From: Progne subis subis
Taxonomy: Eukaryota > Chordata > Aves > Passeriformes > Hirundinidae
NCBI GenBank assembly: GCA_022316685.1
Contig: JAKJHU010000083.1
Coordinates: 620,001 to 684,000, forward strand
DNA: 64,000 bases
Direction: 5' to 3'
Position numbers and translations under genes: made by a program. Under the pieces are notes generated by a model that saw only the letters and a program-made list of their open reading frames with translations, ran no database searches and was not told the DNA's origin. Position 1 is the stretch's first letter. Each line of letters opens with the position of its first letter. Below are positions 54,301 to 64,000 of the stretch, piece after piece.

Positions 54301-57119
54301 AGCAGGGATTGCTCGGTGTCGGGAGCCATCTAGACCGAAGCTTAGAAAACTGAGCCCAGCAGCAGCAAATTCAGGCTGAGCTTTCCTTGCCCTCACTAAG
54401 AGGATGTTGTGGAAAGATTCGCCACCTCCTGGTCCATTCACCAGCAGTCCGGATTTGGAATTTTTGGAAACGCGAGAGAAAATATTCTGGCATGGGAAAG
54501 AGCTATCAAATACCACAATTTTTCTTCAAGTACTCCAAAAGCTTTCCTCCCAGTCACATCCTGGCAGCTGTGACAGCACAACTACTACATTGTGTAGAAA
54601 AAAAATTACAGATTTTCAAAAACCTGCCCCTGGTTCCACAGGCTTTGACTACAGATTCTGAGATAAATGCACAAAACACAGGATTAACATCTTTGACAAA
54701 GTTACCATGAGAGTTGTAAAGGAAGCCAGAAAAACGATCACATTTTGGAACTCTAATATATCTTAATTAACATGCCCTTCCTTCCACAGCTTTTTTTTAA
54801 GTTATTTTAAACCAAATTCTATTGGTTTAAACATTAACATACTTATACATAATACAAATTTCTTTGACGCAGACAACCTCCCCAAGATTCTTCACCCAAT
54901 TCTAAACACAAAGGAAAGAAGCTTTTGGGAACATAACAAATGTTCCAACCAAAATAAGTTGATTTGTTTTTTTCACACTGTACATTTTTTTCATCAGATT
55001 TGCCCTCCAGTCTTCTGGAGCTTCACTTAGATGACAATAAGATCACAGGAATCGAACTTGAGGATTTTAACCGATACAAAGACCTTCAAAGGTAAAATTC
55101 CCAGGCTGAATCCCTTTATTTGTTAAAATGTCATGCCCAGCACCTATCTCTTATTTGATATTTCTCTTGTTGATGGGAGAAAAGAGAATAAAAATTATAG
55201 GTGTTTTAGTAAGAATTGCTCTAAATAAGACTAAACTTTAAAACCCAAACACACCCCCAAAACCCCACATTAGTCTTATTACACGTTTTGCCAATAGTCT
55301 GCAACAGAAAAGTAGGATAAGAACAAAATACAACCTGAGTTCTTCTAATTCTCATAAATTTATTCTCATAAATATAGAAGCTGGTAAAGGAAAACTTGGT
55401 AAGTGCTTTCAAATGCAGTGAGGTTTAAAGAAAAACGTGTGTTTCTAAGGAATATATCACTGAAACAGGAGAGAAGGAAGTTCTCTTTGGAAAGCTCAAT
55501 CCAAGAACTCTGAAAATATGGCTGAGCAGCACTGAATTTGGTAACAAAAATTACTGAACTGCCTTTAGATACCAAATTCAGTTTCTGAAGAAATCAGGAA
55601 AGAATGGAGAAAAAGGGGATGGCAGGATGGGCAGAAAGAGCAACTCTGACTGACCTATGGCACCAGCTTCTGAATCATCTGAGCAAAGCAGGCTGAAGTC
55701 TTGGAGGAAAAAATGTAAGGAAAATCTGGAAATAGGAAAGAAAGTAATCCTGCTTTGTAAAAAAACTTTATATTTTAAAAATAAGCTACATATTAAAACC
55801 ACTTTTCTAGACAAGATTTGCTATTTGGGTATTTATTAGAACTTAATACATTGACTACACTTTGCAGCTGTACTACTTGGTAAAACGATATGATTTATTT
55901 CACAAGCAGCTCAATGCTTATAATTTAAACACTTTCCACTACAATTACAAAAGCTGCATGCAAAACTGAACAATTGCTTACGTCAGATAACTGATAACAG
56001 CTGTGAGCCAATCTTCCTTAAGTGGAATTTAAATTATGTTAGATCAGTGGTGATTTTTTTCCTATCAAAGGTAAGATTTCATCAGCTTCCCCTGGTTCTT
56101 TTCTCCCCCTGTGTTTACTCATGTGTATTTCAATCTGAAAAAACCCCAAAATCCTCTTCAATGCTATTGTGAATCTCAGTTAGTCTTTAATTAAATGTTC
56201 TTGTACTATTTCTAGGCTAGGCCTTGGCAATAATAAAATCAAAGAAGTGGAAAATGGAAGTTTTGCCAACATTCCGAGTATACGTGAAATCCACCTGGAA
56301 AAAAACAAGCTGAAGAAGGTTCCTCCTGGATTACCCTGAACTGAAATACCTGCAGGTCATACATTGAATTTATCAGACAGCTCTGGGAGTTCTGAATTGT
56401 CTGACTTTCCACTGTCACACTGATTAGGTCACAACCAAAAAGCATAAATAACTGACACACATTTTGCCACAGCTTTCCTAATAGGAGAGCCTGAAGTCAT
56501 AAAAGCTTATTAAAGAAATAAATAAAATCAAACTGCAGGAACTTTTTTCCCAGGAATGGAAAAAAAGTACAACAAAATGCAACACTCAAAAAATGTTTCC
56601 AGGAAATGAGAACATAATACTGCATCATTATAATTCTTACTATAAGACAATATAAAATTGCATTTTAGAACGAAGCTCCCCAAGAATAGAGTCCAATTAT
56701 TCTAAAAACGCACTGACAAAATGCTATATGACTTTCCTTTGCGGGAGGGACTGCAGCAGGAGGAAGACTTTTGTTAAAGATTTAACACAAATTTTAAACT
56801 CTTGTTACTCTTAAGGTCTGCATGGAACTGATGTTGTGGCAAACCTCAGTCATCCACGTGCTAAGGAATATTTTCCCCATTCTCATTCCACTCCTGTATT
56901 TTTCTGTCCCTATTGCTGCAGGTCGTCTTCCTTCACTCCAACCACATCGCCAAACTGGGAGTGAACGATTTCTGTCCAACAGGACGAAGGAAGAAGAAAG
57001 CCCTGTACAGTGGCATCAGCCTCTTCAACAACCCTGTCAAGTACTGGGAGGTTCAGCCTTCAACTTTCCGGTGCATTTTAGCCAGGAACAGCGTTCAACT
57101 TGGGAATTTCCTCAAGTGA
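48073..57119 (+). CDS. ASPN: ASPN, asporin (gene-level span, seven coding exons)
   Basis: Asporin is a class I small leucine-rich repeat protein of cartilage, ligament and dental tissue matrix. In mammals it binds collagen and TGF-beta1 and tempers mineralisation and chondrogenesis. Coding exons: 48073-48319, 49606-49718, 52083-52296, 52672-52782, 54998-55091, 56216-56355 and 56922-57119. Order: signal peptide, propeptide, Asp run, N-terminal Cys cluster [14 protein letters not shown] (Cx3CxCx6C, class I), about 11 LRRs, C-terminal ear repeat. The exons sum to 1117 bases, one more than a multiple of three. Exon 7 carries the extra base and a TGA at 56337, giving 300 residues instead of about 371. 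Like mammalian asporin, the N-terminal region is rich in Asp rather than Ser-Gly attachment sites. Confidence 0.97.
48320..49605 (+). other. ASPN intron after coding exon 1
   Basis: Intron of about 1.3 kb with no recognised repeat or gene. The acceptor is TACTTATATAG. Confidence 0.8.
49606..49718 (+). CDS. ASPN: ASPN coding exon 2: first LRR
   Basis: The exon encodes [20 protein letters not shown] and [17 protein letters not shown] before donor GTAAGC. It is 113 bases, phase 1 in and phase 0 out. Confidence 0.97.
49719..52082 (+). other. ASPN intron after coding exon 2
   Basis: Intron of about 2.4 kb. It holds one CR1 copy at 50575-50797 and otherwise nothing recognised. Confidence 0.8.
50575..50797 (+). 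mobile_element. CR1 LINE 3' fragment in ASPN intron
   Basis: Contains TTAGGAAGAAACTCTTTCCT, GGCACAGGGTGTCCAGAGCA and GCCCAAGGCCAGGTTGGATG, and ends AATTCTGTGATTCTGT, the CR1 terminal octamer. It lies in the same orientation as the host gene. Confidence 0.95.
52083..52296 (+). CDS. ASPN: ASPN coding exon 3: LRRs
   Basis: The exon encodes [36 protein letters not shown] and [19 protein letters not shown], ending KGMKSLHVL. It is 214 bases, phase 0 in and phase 1 out. Conservation with the mammalian protein is very high. Confidence 0.97.
52672..52782 (+). CDS. ASPN: ASPN coding exon 4: LRRs
   Basis: The exon encodes [18 protein letters not shown] and [18 protein letters not shown]. It is 111 bases, phase 1 in and out, with acceptor CCCCCTTGGGCAG and donor GTAGGT. 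Confidence 0.97.
52783..54997 (+). other. ASPN intron after coding exon 4
   Basis: Intron of about 2.2 kb. It contains a 17-base poly-C run (53350-53366), a TG/TA-rich stretch near 53670-53705, and a GC-richer block at about 54110-54400 of unknown origin with open frames on both strands. Confidence 0.8.
53350..53366. repeat. Poly-C run (17 C)
   Basis: Uninterrupted C run inside an otherwise AT-rich intron. Such runs are length-unstable and hard to sequence. Confidence 0.9.
54998..55091 (+). CDS. ASPN: ASPN coding exon 5: LRR
   Basis: The exon encodes [20 protein letters not shown] and [10 protein letters not shown]. It is 94 bases, phase 1 in and phase 2 out, with acceptor TTTTTTTCATCAG and donor GTAAAA. 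Confidence 0.97.
55092..56215 (+). other. ASPN intron after coding exon 5
   Basis: Intron of about 1.1 kb, AT-rich. No repeat family or gene is recognised. Confidence 0.8.
56216..56355 (+). CDS. ASPN: ASPN coding exon 6: LRRs, with a one-base insertion and premature stop
   Basis: The exon encodes [20 protein letters not shown] and [19 protein letters not shown], then hits TGA at 56337-56339. The conserved continuation ELKYLQ is present immediately after, one frame over, and reaches the expected phase-0 donor. The exon is 140 bases where 139 would close. The context is TTACCCTGAACTG, where one C fewer restores the frame. If real, the product would lack the last LRRs and both C-terminal ear cysteines. 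The donor CAG|GTCATA is also a weak match to consensus. Confidence 0.93.
56356..56921 (+). other. ASPN last intron
   Basis: Intron of about 0.57 kb ending in TTTTTCTGTCCCTATTGCTGCAG. Nothing else is recognised. Confidence 0.8.
56922..57119 (+). CDS. ASPN: ASPN coding exon 7: C-terminal LRRs and ear repeat
   Basis: The exon encodes [18 protein letters not shown], the two-cysteine ear repeat (DFCPT and FRCIL), [14 protein letters not shown] and NSVQLGNF, ending LK-TGA at 57117-57119. The exon is intact and well conserved, so loss of constraint downstream of the exon-6 break is not evident. Phase 0 in. Confidence 0.96.
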   Translation, partial: VVFLHSNHIAKLGVNDFCPTGRRKKKALYSGISLFNNPVKYWEVQPSTFRCILARNSVQLGNFLK

Positions 57120-57608
57120 GACCCAAGTTGGTTGGTTCAAAAAGAAACTTGTCCAAATCAGTCTTGAAATACTTGAAATTTGCAGAAAAATGCTGATTTT
57201 ACGCTATTTAACCGTTTACAAAGTATTTGCTATTTCAGAGGTAATGAATTAGAAATAGTATATTAAGTAGGATCCATTGTATTATTTGACAATGTTCAAC
57301 CTACATTTGAATAATTTAACAGAAATCTTTATAACTTACAGAAGGACTCTTAGAAGTGGAACTGGAAACTGTATTTGATGTTTCCTATTATAGACGTTAA
57401 ATACCTTACTTAAATCACACATTTTGGACATATTCTTTCTTTCAAACAAATCCTAAAAGTCATGTGGGAAGTGACTTTTTCCACAGTTAGGAAAAAGAGA
57501 TCCAGCTTCTCTCCCAGCAAATGTTGTAAGAAAAGTTGCAAACCCAAAAATTACCAGACTTCAAGGGAAATTTCTTGTGCCATTTTTGGCAAAGATGAGC
57601 AAAGATGC

Positions 57609-57614
57609 AATAAA
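57609..57614 (+). promoter_or_regulatory. ASPN: Possible proximal ASPN poly(A) signal
   Basis: AATAAA within GATGCAATAAAAAGCTGTC, about 490 bases after the stop codon. Confidence 0.45.
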
Positions 57615-58125
57615 AAGCTGTCTCTAAGCTAGAATACATTCTTAGAATCTTTTAAGTGAGATAAAGGCAAGTTTCATATCAAGAACAGACGAAAAGTCTT
57701 TCAAAGTTGTTGGCAATTTTTCCTTGCAACTTTAAGAGGAAAATGTCCTTCAGTGTTTTGCTATTGACAAAACTGGATGCAGTCTGAACAGTAAAAGTAG
57801 GATTCAAGATTTATCATATGCTTCAAGCTTAATAGGAATGACTATTAAACTCCCTTTAGGCCAGCACAAATGTTTTTCTTTTATCTATAACAACTGTAAT
57901 CGTGTTTTTCACTTTATTCCTTTCCTCTTTATATTTTGACATCACACGGGTTAAGGATTCCTCCTTTAATGGAAGTACCTTCCAATGCCAGAAAACAAGC
58001 AGCTGGAACTCGCCTGCCCTGCCCTTCCTGTGCAGGGCAGCACACAGAACACTCAATACTGACAGTACTGTATAAAATGGATATTTCAGATATCTATTTA
58101 GGGTATATTTGCTATTTGGATTCCA

Positions 58126-58140
58126 AATAAATTAAATAAA
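58126..58140 (+). promoter_or_regulatory. ASPN: Possible distal ASPN poly(A) signals (two AATAAA)
   Basis: Two AATAAA hexamers nine bases apart, in CCAAATAAATTAAATAAAC. Confidence 0.45.
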
Positions 58141-58150
58141 CATACAGAAT

Positions 58151-60860
58151 ACAGAACATGCATGCGTATCCTTTATTACAGGGTAGCTCACGGCAAAATG
58201 TTCCCAGATTACAACCAAGCACCTTTGTGACTCTCCTCTCTCCTCTAATGCTCCTTTATCCAAGTCTATAGAGCTTACAGGGTCATTTTCACCGCTGGTT
58301 TGCACAAAGTTAAAAACCAAGACTTTGGGAAACAGCACAGACTCATAGAATAAAGTACTACAATTGCCAATCTCTCAGCTTTCCTACCACCTTCCTAAGC
58401 ACGCAATAAGCATCAAGTCTAATATCTGAACTCTTTTCATCTGCTTGGTCTCCTGGTAGTTAATACTTTGTTAGCACCCCTCTGTTGCTGAGACATAAAA
58501 CTATGTGAAGAGAGGAAGCCAAGAGCAGACCAGGGGAGGCTTTTACTGAAGAACAATACTTACAAACAGAAATTCCGTAACACACTTCAAAGCAGAATAA
58601 AAACAAAAGACTGAACAGAACACACAACTCAAACTCTCTTGATGATCAAGCATCTTTCTATTCCTGGCTTCTGAAGATCTTTCAAAGGAGTGCATTTCCT
58701 AGCAAATACCAGCATGCCCTAAGGGACAGACTCCCCTGCCCTAGAGTACCATAAACAACTCATAACCCCATGCAATGTTAGTAAATACAAGAGATAACAG
58801 AAATCATTACATTTCTATGAATCACTGATTTATAAGCATTCAGAAACACTCCTGCTATGCCAGTTACATCATTTCAGCAATGTCAACACCAGCAGATAAT
58901 TCCAATTCTGCAGCTTAACTGAAAGAACAAACTCACAATATTGTGTAGTATGTTATTCTACACTAATTCACTGGTAAGGTTTAAAAGGAAACACAACAAA
59001 GAATGCAAACAAATCCTTCCCTAATTGGGGTTAATGCAATGGACAACTAGGAACTGCATTGTGCTCTCTAAACCTATGAATTCTTTACAGGTACTTGTGT
59101 AAGAGGTTTACCAAATTTTAAGTCTGATATTGAAGTCCCACTATAATGGGAAAGCTTTGTTAAAATATAGCAAAGTCCTCAGAGGCAGAAGACCATATAA
59201 TCTTGATCTTATCCTTCCAGAGCCTTAAACTCTCTTGCCTTCTCACTCTTTTCTCTGGCTGTGTACGAAGACTGAGAAACTTTCTCCAGTCAGCACCCAT
59301 GGATGCATAGAATGTTCACAGAAGAAACTGCAGCACTACTTTTGAAGAAACTACATCTACCCTCACTCTTAATAATCTCTAAACGATTTTATCAACTGCT
59401 TAGGTTTGCACCATCATCTGGACAAATTCAGCCAGCTTAGAAGTTTATCTGTTTATCTGTGATTTAAGCTACACTGACAATTTTGCATTACAGCAGGGAA
59501 GTATCAAATGGCTCATTTTAACCACTTCCTGTAGGTTTTATTTTTAGAGAAAAGCAGTAATTTCCTAGATCACCCCAAATTGATAGGATACCTGTCACTT
59601 AAGAGAAAAAAAAATATGCTCAATGACCCTCCACTATTTTCAGATATCATTCTTCAGTGGCATTTGTGGTAACAAGAATTAATAATTTCCATACCTTGCT
59701 TCTTTGGCATGTTTTAACATAGACCCAGGTGGATGTGTCAGTGGCACACACACATTATAATATAAAATATTATTATATAAAATGCACCTTACGCAGTTTC
59801 AGCAATGGGTTCTGAACGTGGACAGTAATGCAATTAACAGAATAGTAATTAACTGATGATAACACACTGACGTTCAGTGATCTTCCTACAGAACAAGGCA
59901 TTTCAGTATTGGCAGATGAGAAGAAAATCTGACTAGAAATCAACTCCACCTTTACATTCTCTACAAATGTCACAGGAAAAGGAAGAGGGAGAAAGAGAAA
60001 CTTGATATAAATGCTTTGAAGAGTCTTCTCATTACTTATTCCTTGTACAAATATCTTCATTTGTCTAATAAAAAAATTAATATTTATTCTATCCAAGATT
60101 CTCAAACTTTAAAAGGGCTTCCCTCTTCTGAAAATCTGCCAAGGTCCCTACACAACAGTTCACAAATTTCACCAGGGGGTGGCAGATTGTTGCTACAAAT
60201 AAAAGGAAAAATCATTCCAAAGAATAAATGACAAAGACTGTTAGAGCACAGGAAGAGCCCAGCAAACATCACAAACACTGATTAAGCAGAGGGGCCTGTT
60301 TGAGTACTAAAGTACTGTTTGAGTACTGCTAAACCCTGTGTTCTATGTCCTGCTCTACACCATGGAATTACCAAGGGATGAAATAGTCTCATTTTTCCAA
60401 GTCTTCTCCTCACCTCTTTTCCCAATATCCACTTGCTTAACGAGGTACTTCAAACACAGCAATACAAAGAATACTGCAGCATTAGTAGACAAAGAACAGC
60501 AAACTTAAGATACAAAAAGTTTAAAGAATATAGGATACTACTAAATCATTATTTTAACTTCCACCACCAGCTGTGGCAAATATAATGTAAATCAAAACAT
60601 ATCTTCAATAAAACACATTTTCTTTCGTATGATCCAGGTGCTTTCTCCTGCTGCTAAGACTGAGCTAAAGAAGGTGAAGAAGTGTTTATTTTATTTCCTT
60701 TTTCCAGTCTTAATAGCATCTTCCTGCTCTGCCCAGGGTGAAACCTGCAGGAATTCAGTGTATCAGACAAACTGGCTAAAAGTGTCTGGAAGATGGACAG
60801 AGAAAGAACACAGCTCTTTGGATCTCACTGCCTGATCTTAAGAACAAAGAGCTGCAAATT
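58151..60860. other. ASPN downstream intergenic region
   Basis: No gene or repeat family is recognised. By known order OMD is the next gene, but none of its characteristic long coding exon is seen before the window ends. Confidence 0.5.
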
Positions 60861-61270
60861 CCTAAAAGCACAGTGAAGTTTGGGCTGGATGAGCAGACAG
60901 TGAGCTGGACTGAAAATGGGCTGGAAGGCAGCAAGTGCAGAGGCCATGTCGTGAATTCCAGCTGGAGGTCAGGAAGTGCCAGTGTGCCCCAGGGGTCAGC
61001 GCTGGCTCCAGCTCTGTTCCCATCTTCATCATTGATCTGGATGACAGGGCAGATCACCCTCAAGTTCACTGGTGACTGCCATGTGACTCTCTGGGGTTAT
61101 ACCGCTGGAGAAGTGGCCAATAGGAGCTCGTGCAGTTCAGCTAAAGGAAGCCCAAAATCTTGTATCTAGTGAGGGATAACCCCACGCATTGGGGGGGTTT
61201 CCCCCTTTGCAGGAAAGGATCTGTGAGTCCTGATAGACAAACTGAATGTGAGCCAGCAATTGGTCCACTG
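60861..61270 (+). mobile_element. Decayed CR1 LINE fragment, reverse-transcriptase region
   Basis: GTGCCCCAGGGGTCAGCGCT and CATTGATCTGGATGACAGGG correspond to the CR1 reverse-transcriptase segment (VPQGS..., INDLD...). GAGTCCTGATAGACAAACTG and AATGTGAGCCAGCAATTG match the later VLVD.KLN.SQQ segment. Sequence normally between these is missing or altered and the frame is broken, so this is an old, internally rearranged copy. Confidence 0.8.
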
Positions 61271-64000
61271 AGGAAGGATGGCTCATTCTCTTCTTCCCAG
61301 TGTTCCTGTCACTAAGTTATTCCAAGAGCTAAGAAGCTCCAGAAGCCTGGATTCCTATGGATTGGAGTTGTGTGAGCTTCAGGTCCTTCCAGCTGCTCTC
61401 TACCTCACGCCACATCACCTCTGTGCTGCCAAAGGGGTCACTCACAGCTCTGTCCCCTCCTGCCTTCCAGCTGCCCCTAAGCAGGATTTGGAACCATCCC
61501 TTCCCCAGCGGAACGACCTCTCTGGAACATTTCCTCTGCCCAGCTGCTATTTCTCACAAGTTAATAATAAGTACATAATTATTTCTCTCTATCCTGTGTC
61601 AAAATTGGTTATAATTGGTAATAAGGGTTAAAAGATACCATGTGAAATAAGTGACAAAGATGTTCTTTTCTTAAAAAAAAAAAACCACAAAAAAAACCCC
61701 AAACAAACAAACAAACAAAAAAAAAACAAAGGGAAAGTTAGGTTATTTTAAACGTAATGGAAATTTCCAAAATGTTCCATGTGTATCCCATTAGGAATTC
61801 CTGCACCTGCATTTCCCAAAAGTGAGTGAAATGACTCAGACCAGAGCAGTTGAAAAATATAAACTAAGATGTGCAAAATTTTAACCCTTCATATGTGTTT
61901 GCTAAAGCAGCAAAATATCTCAGCTACCTAGACCAGGTTGCACATAGAAAATCTGACACGAGTTCACTGTTAAGCAATTTTAGAATAATTTAAAATAATT
62001 TCAAAAAGCATTTACCCATGTCCTAAAAAGCAATTGCTGTTAACTCTTGAAGATACTCATCCCACATGCATTCAATTGTCAGTTAAGATATTGCATTATT
62101 TATCCAGGAAAACTATGGTACACTGCAACAGAAAACAAACATTAATATTTTCATTTAATTTTGATCAGAATTTAACAGCAGCATGATAATAAAACCAGTA
62201 CTAAACTAAAAATAATGAAATTGTGTTCTGAAGGCTATAGTTTTTTTCTCATTCTCTGTGTTTAGAATTTAACATTGCTTCTTGGGCTTGCGTTGGGACT
62301 TTTTCCCTCCTTTCTGGGGAGACTAAAGATTTGAGAACAAAGCTGCTAATAGGAAACATATGGAAAAGTTCTGGAGTAAATGAAAATCTGACTTGAATTC
62401 CAAATGCCACGTATCACATACCACGGTCTAAATTATCTGCTGAGATAAATGCAAGATTTCCCCTCCATACTCAATGAATCACATGAGATGGAAGACAAGG
62501 TCATGTATGAAATAAACAAAAACAAAGACTTGCATGATATTTAAGAGACTTCCAACACTAATCAATATTTTGAAGCAAGTTGGGAAGTTTCTCAAAGCCA
62601 ATGTAAGCCAGTAAAAGACTGGCTCCACGGAACATGCTGCCGGACAGACAGCCTCGCTGCAGCTTTTCGTATAAAATATGAACATTCCTACCCAAGTGAA
62701 TAGTCAGGCTCTGGATTTAACCACTGTGCTGCTGTGGTTGCAGTGGGAACCCCACACAGCCAGATTTTCCTATGCACAAACACTTTCCTGTCTCAAATCC
62801 CTGTCCAGGGGAAGTGTGACGATGATGAGATTTCTGGCACAGCGGGACTCAGGTTTGATTAGAATCTCACACATCTCCACAGGCAGCCAAGCTTTGCCCC
62901 AAACTCCCTGTGCAGCAGCAAGGAATTTACCAAGCCTGGATGCAGCAGAGTAACCACAAGTAGAGAGCCCCAGAAGAAGCGATTCACACACCTGGTTCAT
63001 TCCACGTGTGGTACCCATCACCTGCACAAAGGTTTCTATCAGCAATCAGGCAGCAACACTGAAATGAACGGTTTCTCTTCACAATTACATTTGCAGGAGC
63101 TATTACAGAGTTACAGTCTCTGCTAAGAATGGAAAAAATCTCAAGCTGACAGGCTGCCAGAGGATGGAAAATTTCCAGAGGGACAGAGAGGGAGCAAGTC
63201 ACAGACACAAGCATGGACTTGCCTCTTAATTCTTCAGCCGGTGTTATTTCCAAAAACTGTTTAGATATAAAGACCATGAAAATATTTTTCTTCCAGAAAC
63301 ACTCTTAACAAAACACCTTAACTAATTTGTGGAAAAGAAAACTTGCCTGCCATTCTAAAAGATCCTATTTGACAAAAAATTTGTATCTAATTTAGGCCAC
63401 TAAGAACATCCAGTCACCATTATTATCCTTCTGTCAGGTCTATCTTCTTTTATCTTCTTTCTATTCTCCACAGCGAAACAAGGAACGAGGGAGGCACAAG
63501 TCAGTAAAAAGGGCCTGATTTTTAGCATGAAGAAATTACTTTTGTATTAACCTTGTGAGAAAACGTCCAGATTCAGAAAGTGACAGAATAATCTAGTATT
63601 CTGCAAGAATAATAAAAGTAACTATCTATACTCATTTCTCCAGCGGCAATACTGTGATGCAGCTTCATTATTACTTGCTTAAGAAAAATTTAGTGATTAA
63701 TACCTAAAAATTAATGACTTCAGGAAAGCTTACTTGGGTTTTAGGAATGTATATTTTTCATTTATATTTTAAGCTAATACATTCACTTTCTATTTAGATG
63801 TTACCCTCCGGTAAATTAATATTACTGGTATCTTATATTTCCTCAGATACTAGATTTTACAAGGAAAAACACTTTTGATTTAACTCCATTTAAAAAATGA
63901 CTAGCATAGAAGAAGAAAGTCAGATAACTTTCAGAAATACAGCAAAACTAAATGTCAGTACAAAAGCAGAATATTTTACCCGCAAATTCCCTGACTACAT
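61271..64000. other. Intergenic, no supported gene
   Basis: No conserved exon is recognised. It includes the A-rich run below. Frames at 62678-63277 are short, on both strands, and lack recognisable motifs. Confidence 0.5.
61673..61730. repeat. A-rich (AAAC)n low-complexity run
   Basis: Runs of A interrupted by C, including four AAAC-type units in a row. Low complexity, with no gene content. Confidence 0.85.

Larger units (their letters stand above)
57120..58150 (+). other. ASPN: ASPN 3' UTR (approximate end)
   Basis: Non-coding AT-rich sequence after the stop. It extends to about 57.63 kb or to about 58.15 kb depending on which poly(A) signal is used. Confidence 0.55.

Noticed and set aside
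54091..54516. 141-codon minus-strand open frame in ASPN intron
   Set aside because: It owes its length to the GC-richer block and has no domain or splice support. The block itself is reported as a finding instead.
58151..64000. Search for OMD, the next gene in the cluster
   Set aside because: No long LRR exon or OMD-like start was seen on the plus strand, so OMD presumably lies beyond the right edge.

Overview
The window is vertebrate nuclear DNA, almost certainly from a bird. The genes are split into short exons separated by long AT-rich introns with GT-AG splice sites. The interspersed repeats are truncated CR1 LINE copies with the typical avian 3' end (TTTAAGGTCCCTTCCAACCC... followed by ATTCTGTGATTCTG-like octamers). 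No bacterial-type features are present. Exon calls rest on conceptual translation and on splice-phase agreement with ECM2 and asporin as I know them from mammals; no database search was run.

Layout. (1) 1-18.6 kb: no coding exon that I can support, with three CR1 fragments (3.6, 8.3 and 13.6-14.0 kb). (2) 18.59-30.4 kb, plus strand: ECM2 (extracellular matrix protein 2), nine coding exons from signal peptide to stop, with a poly(A) signal at 30401. (3) 30.4-48.0 kb: intergenic, with CR1 pieces at 34.3, 37.3 and 47.1 kb. (4) 48.05-58.1 kb, plus strand: ASPN (asporin, a class I small leucine-rich proteoglycan), seven coding exons, with another CR1 in its second intron and poly(A) signals at 57609 and 58126-58140. 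(5) 58.1-64.0 kb: intergenic, with a decayed CR1 reverse-transcriptase fragment at about 60.86-61.27 kb. This is the known vertebrate ECM2-ASPN-OMD-OGN cluster of matrix LRR genes in tandem. OMD and OGN should lie just right of the window and IPPK to the left. In mammals CENPP runs antisense across the cluster; I could not convincingly find its exons here.

The main finding is that both genes carry one single-nucleotide reading-frame break next to a homopolymer. ECM2 coding exon 1 is one base short between the signal-peptide frame and the frame that runs into the splice donor. ASPN coding exon 7 is one base long (CCCTGAA where CCTGAA is expected), which creates an in-frame TGA 17 bases before the exon end. 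All other exon phases close perfectly. Either the assembly carries indel errors or both genes are truncated in this individual or lineage. ECM2 also differs from the mammalian protein: its linker is strongly basic instead of acidic, the RGD is missing, and it has an acidic/His insert near the C terminus.
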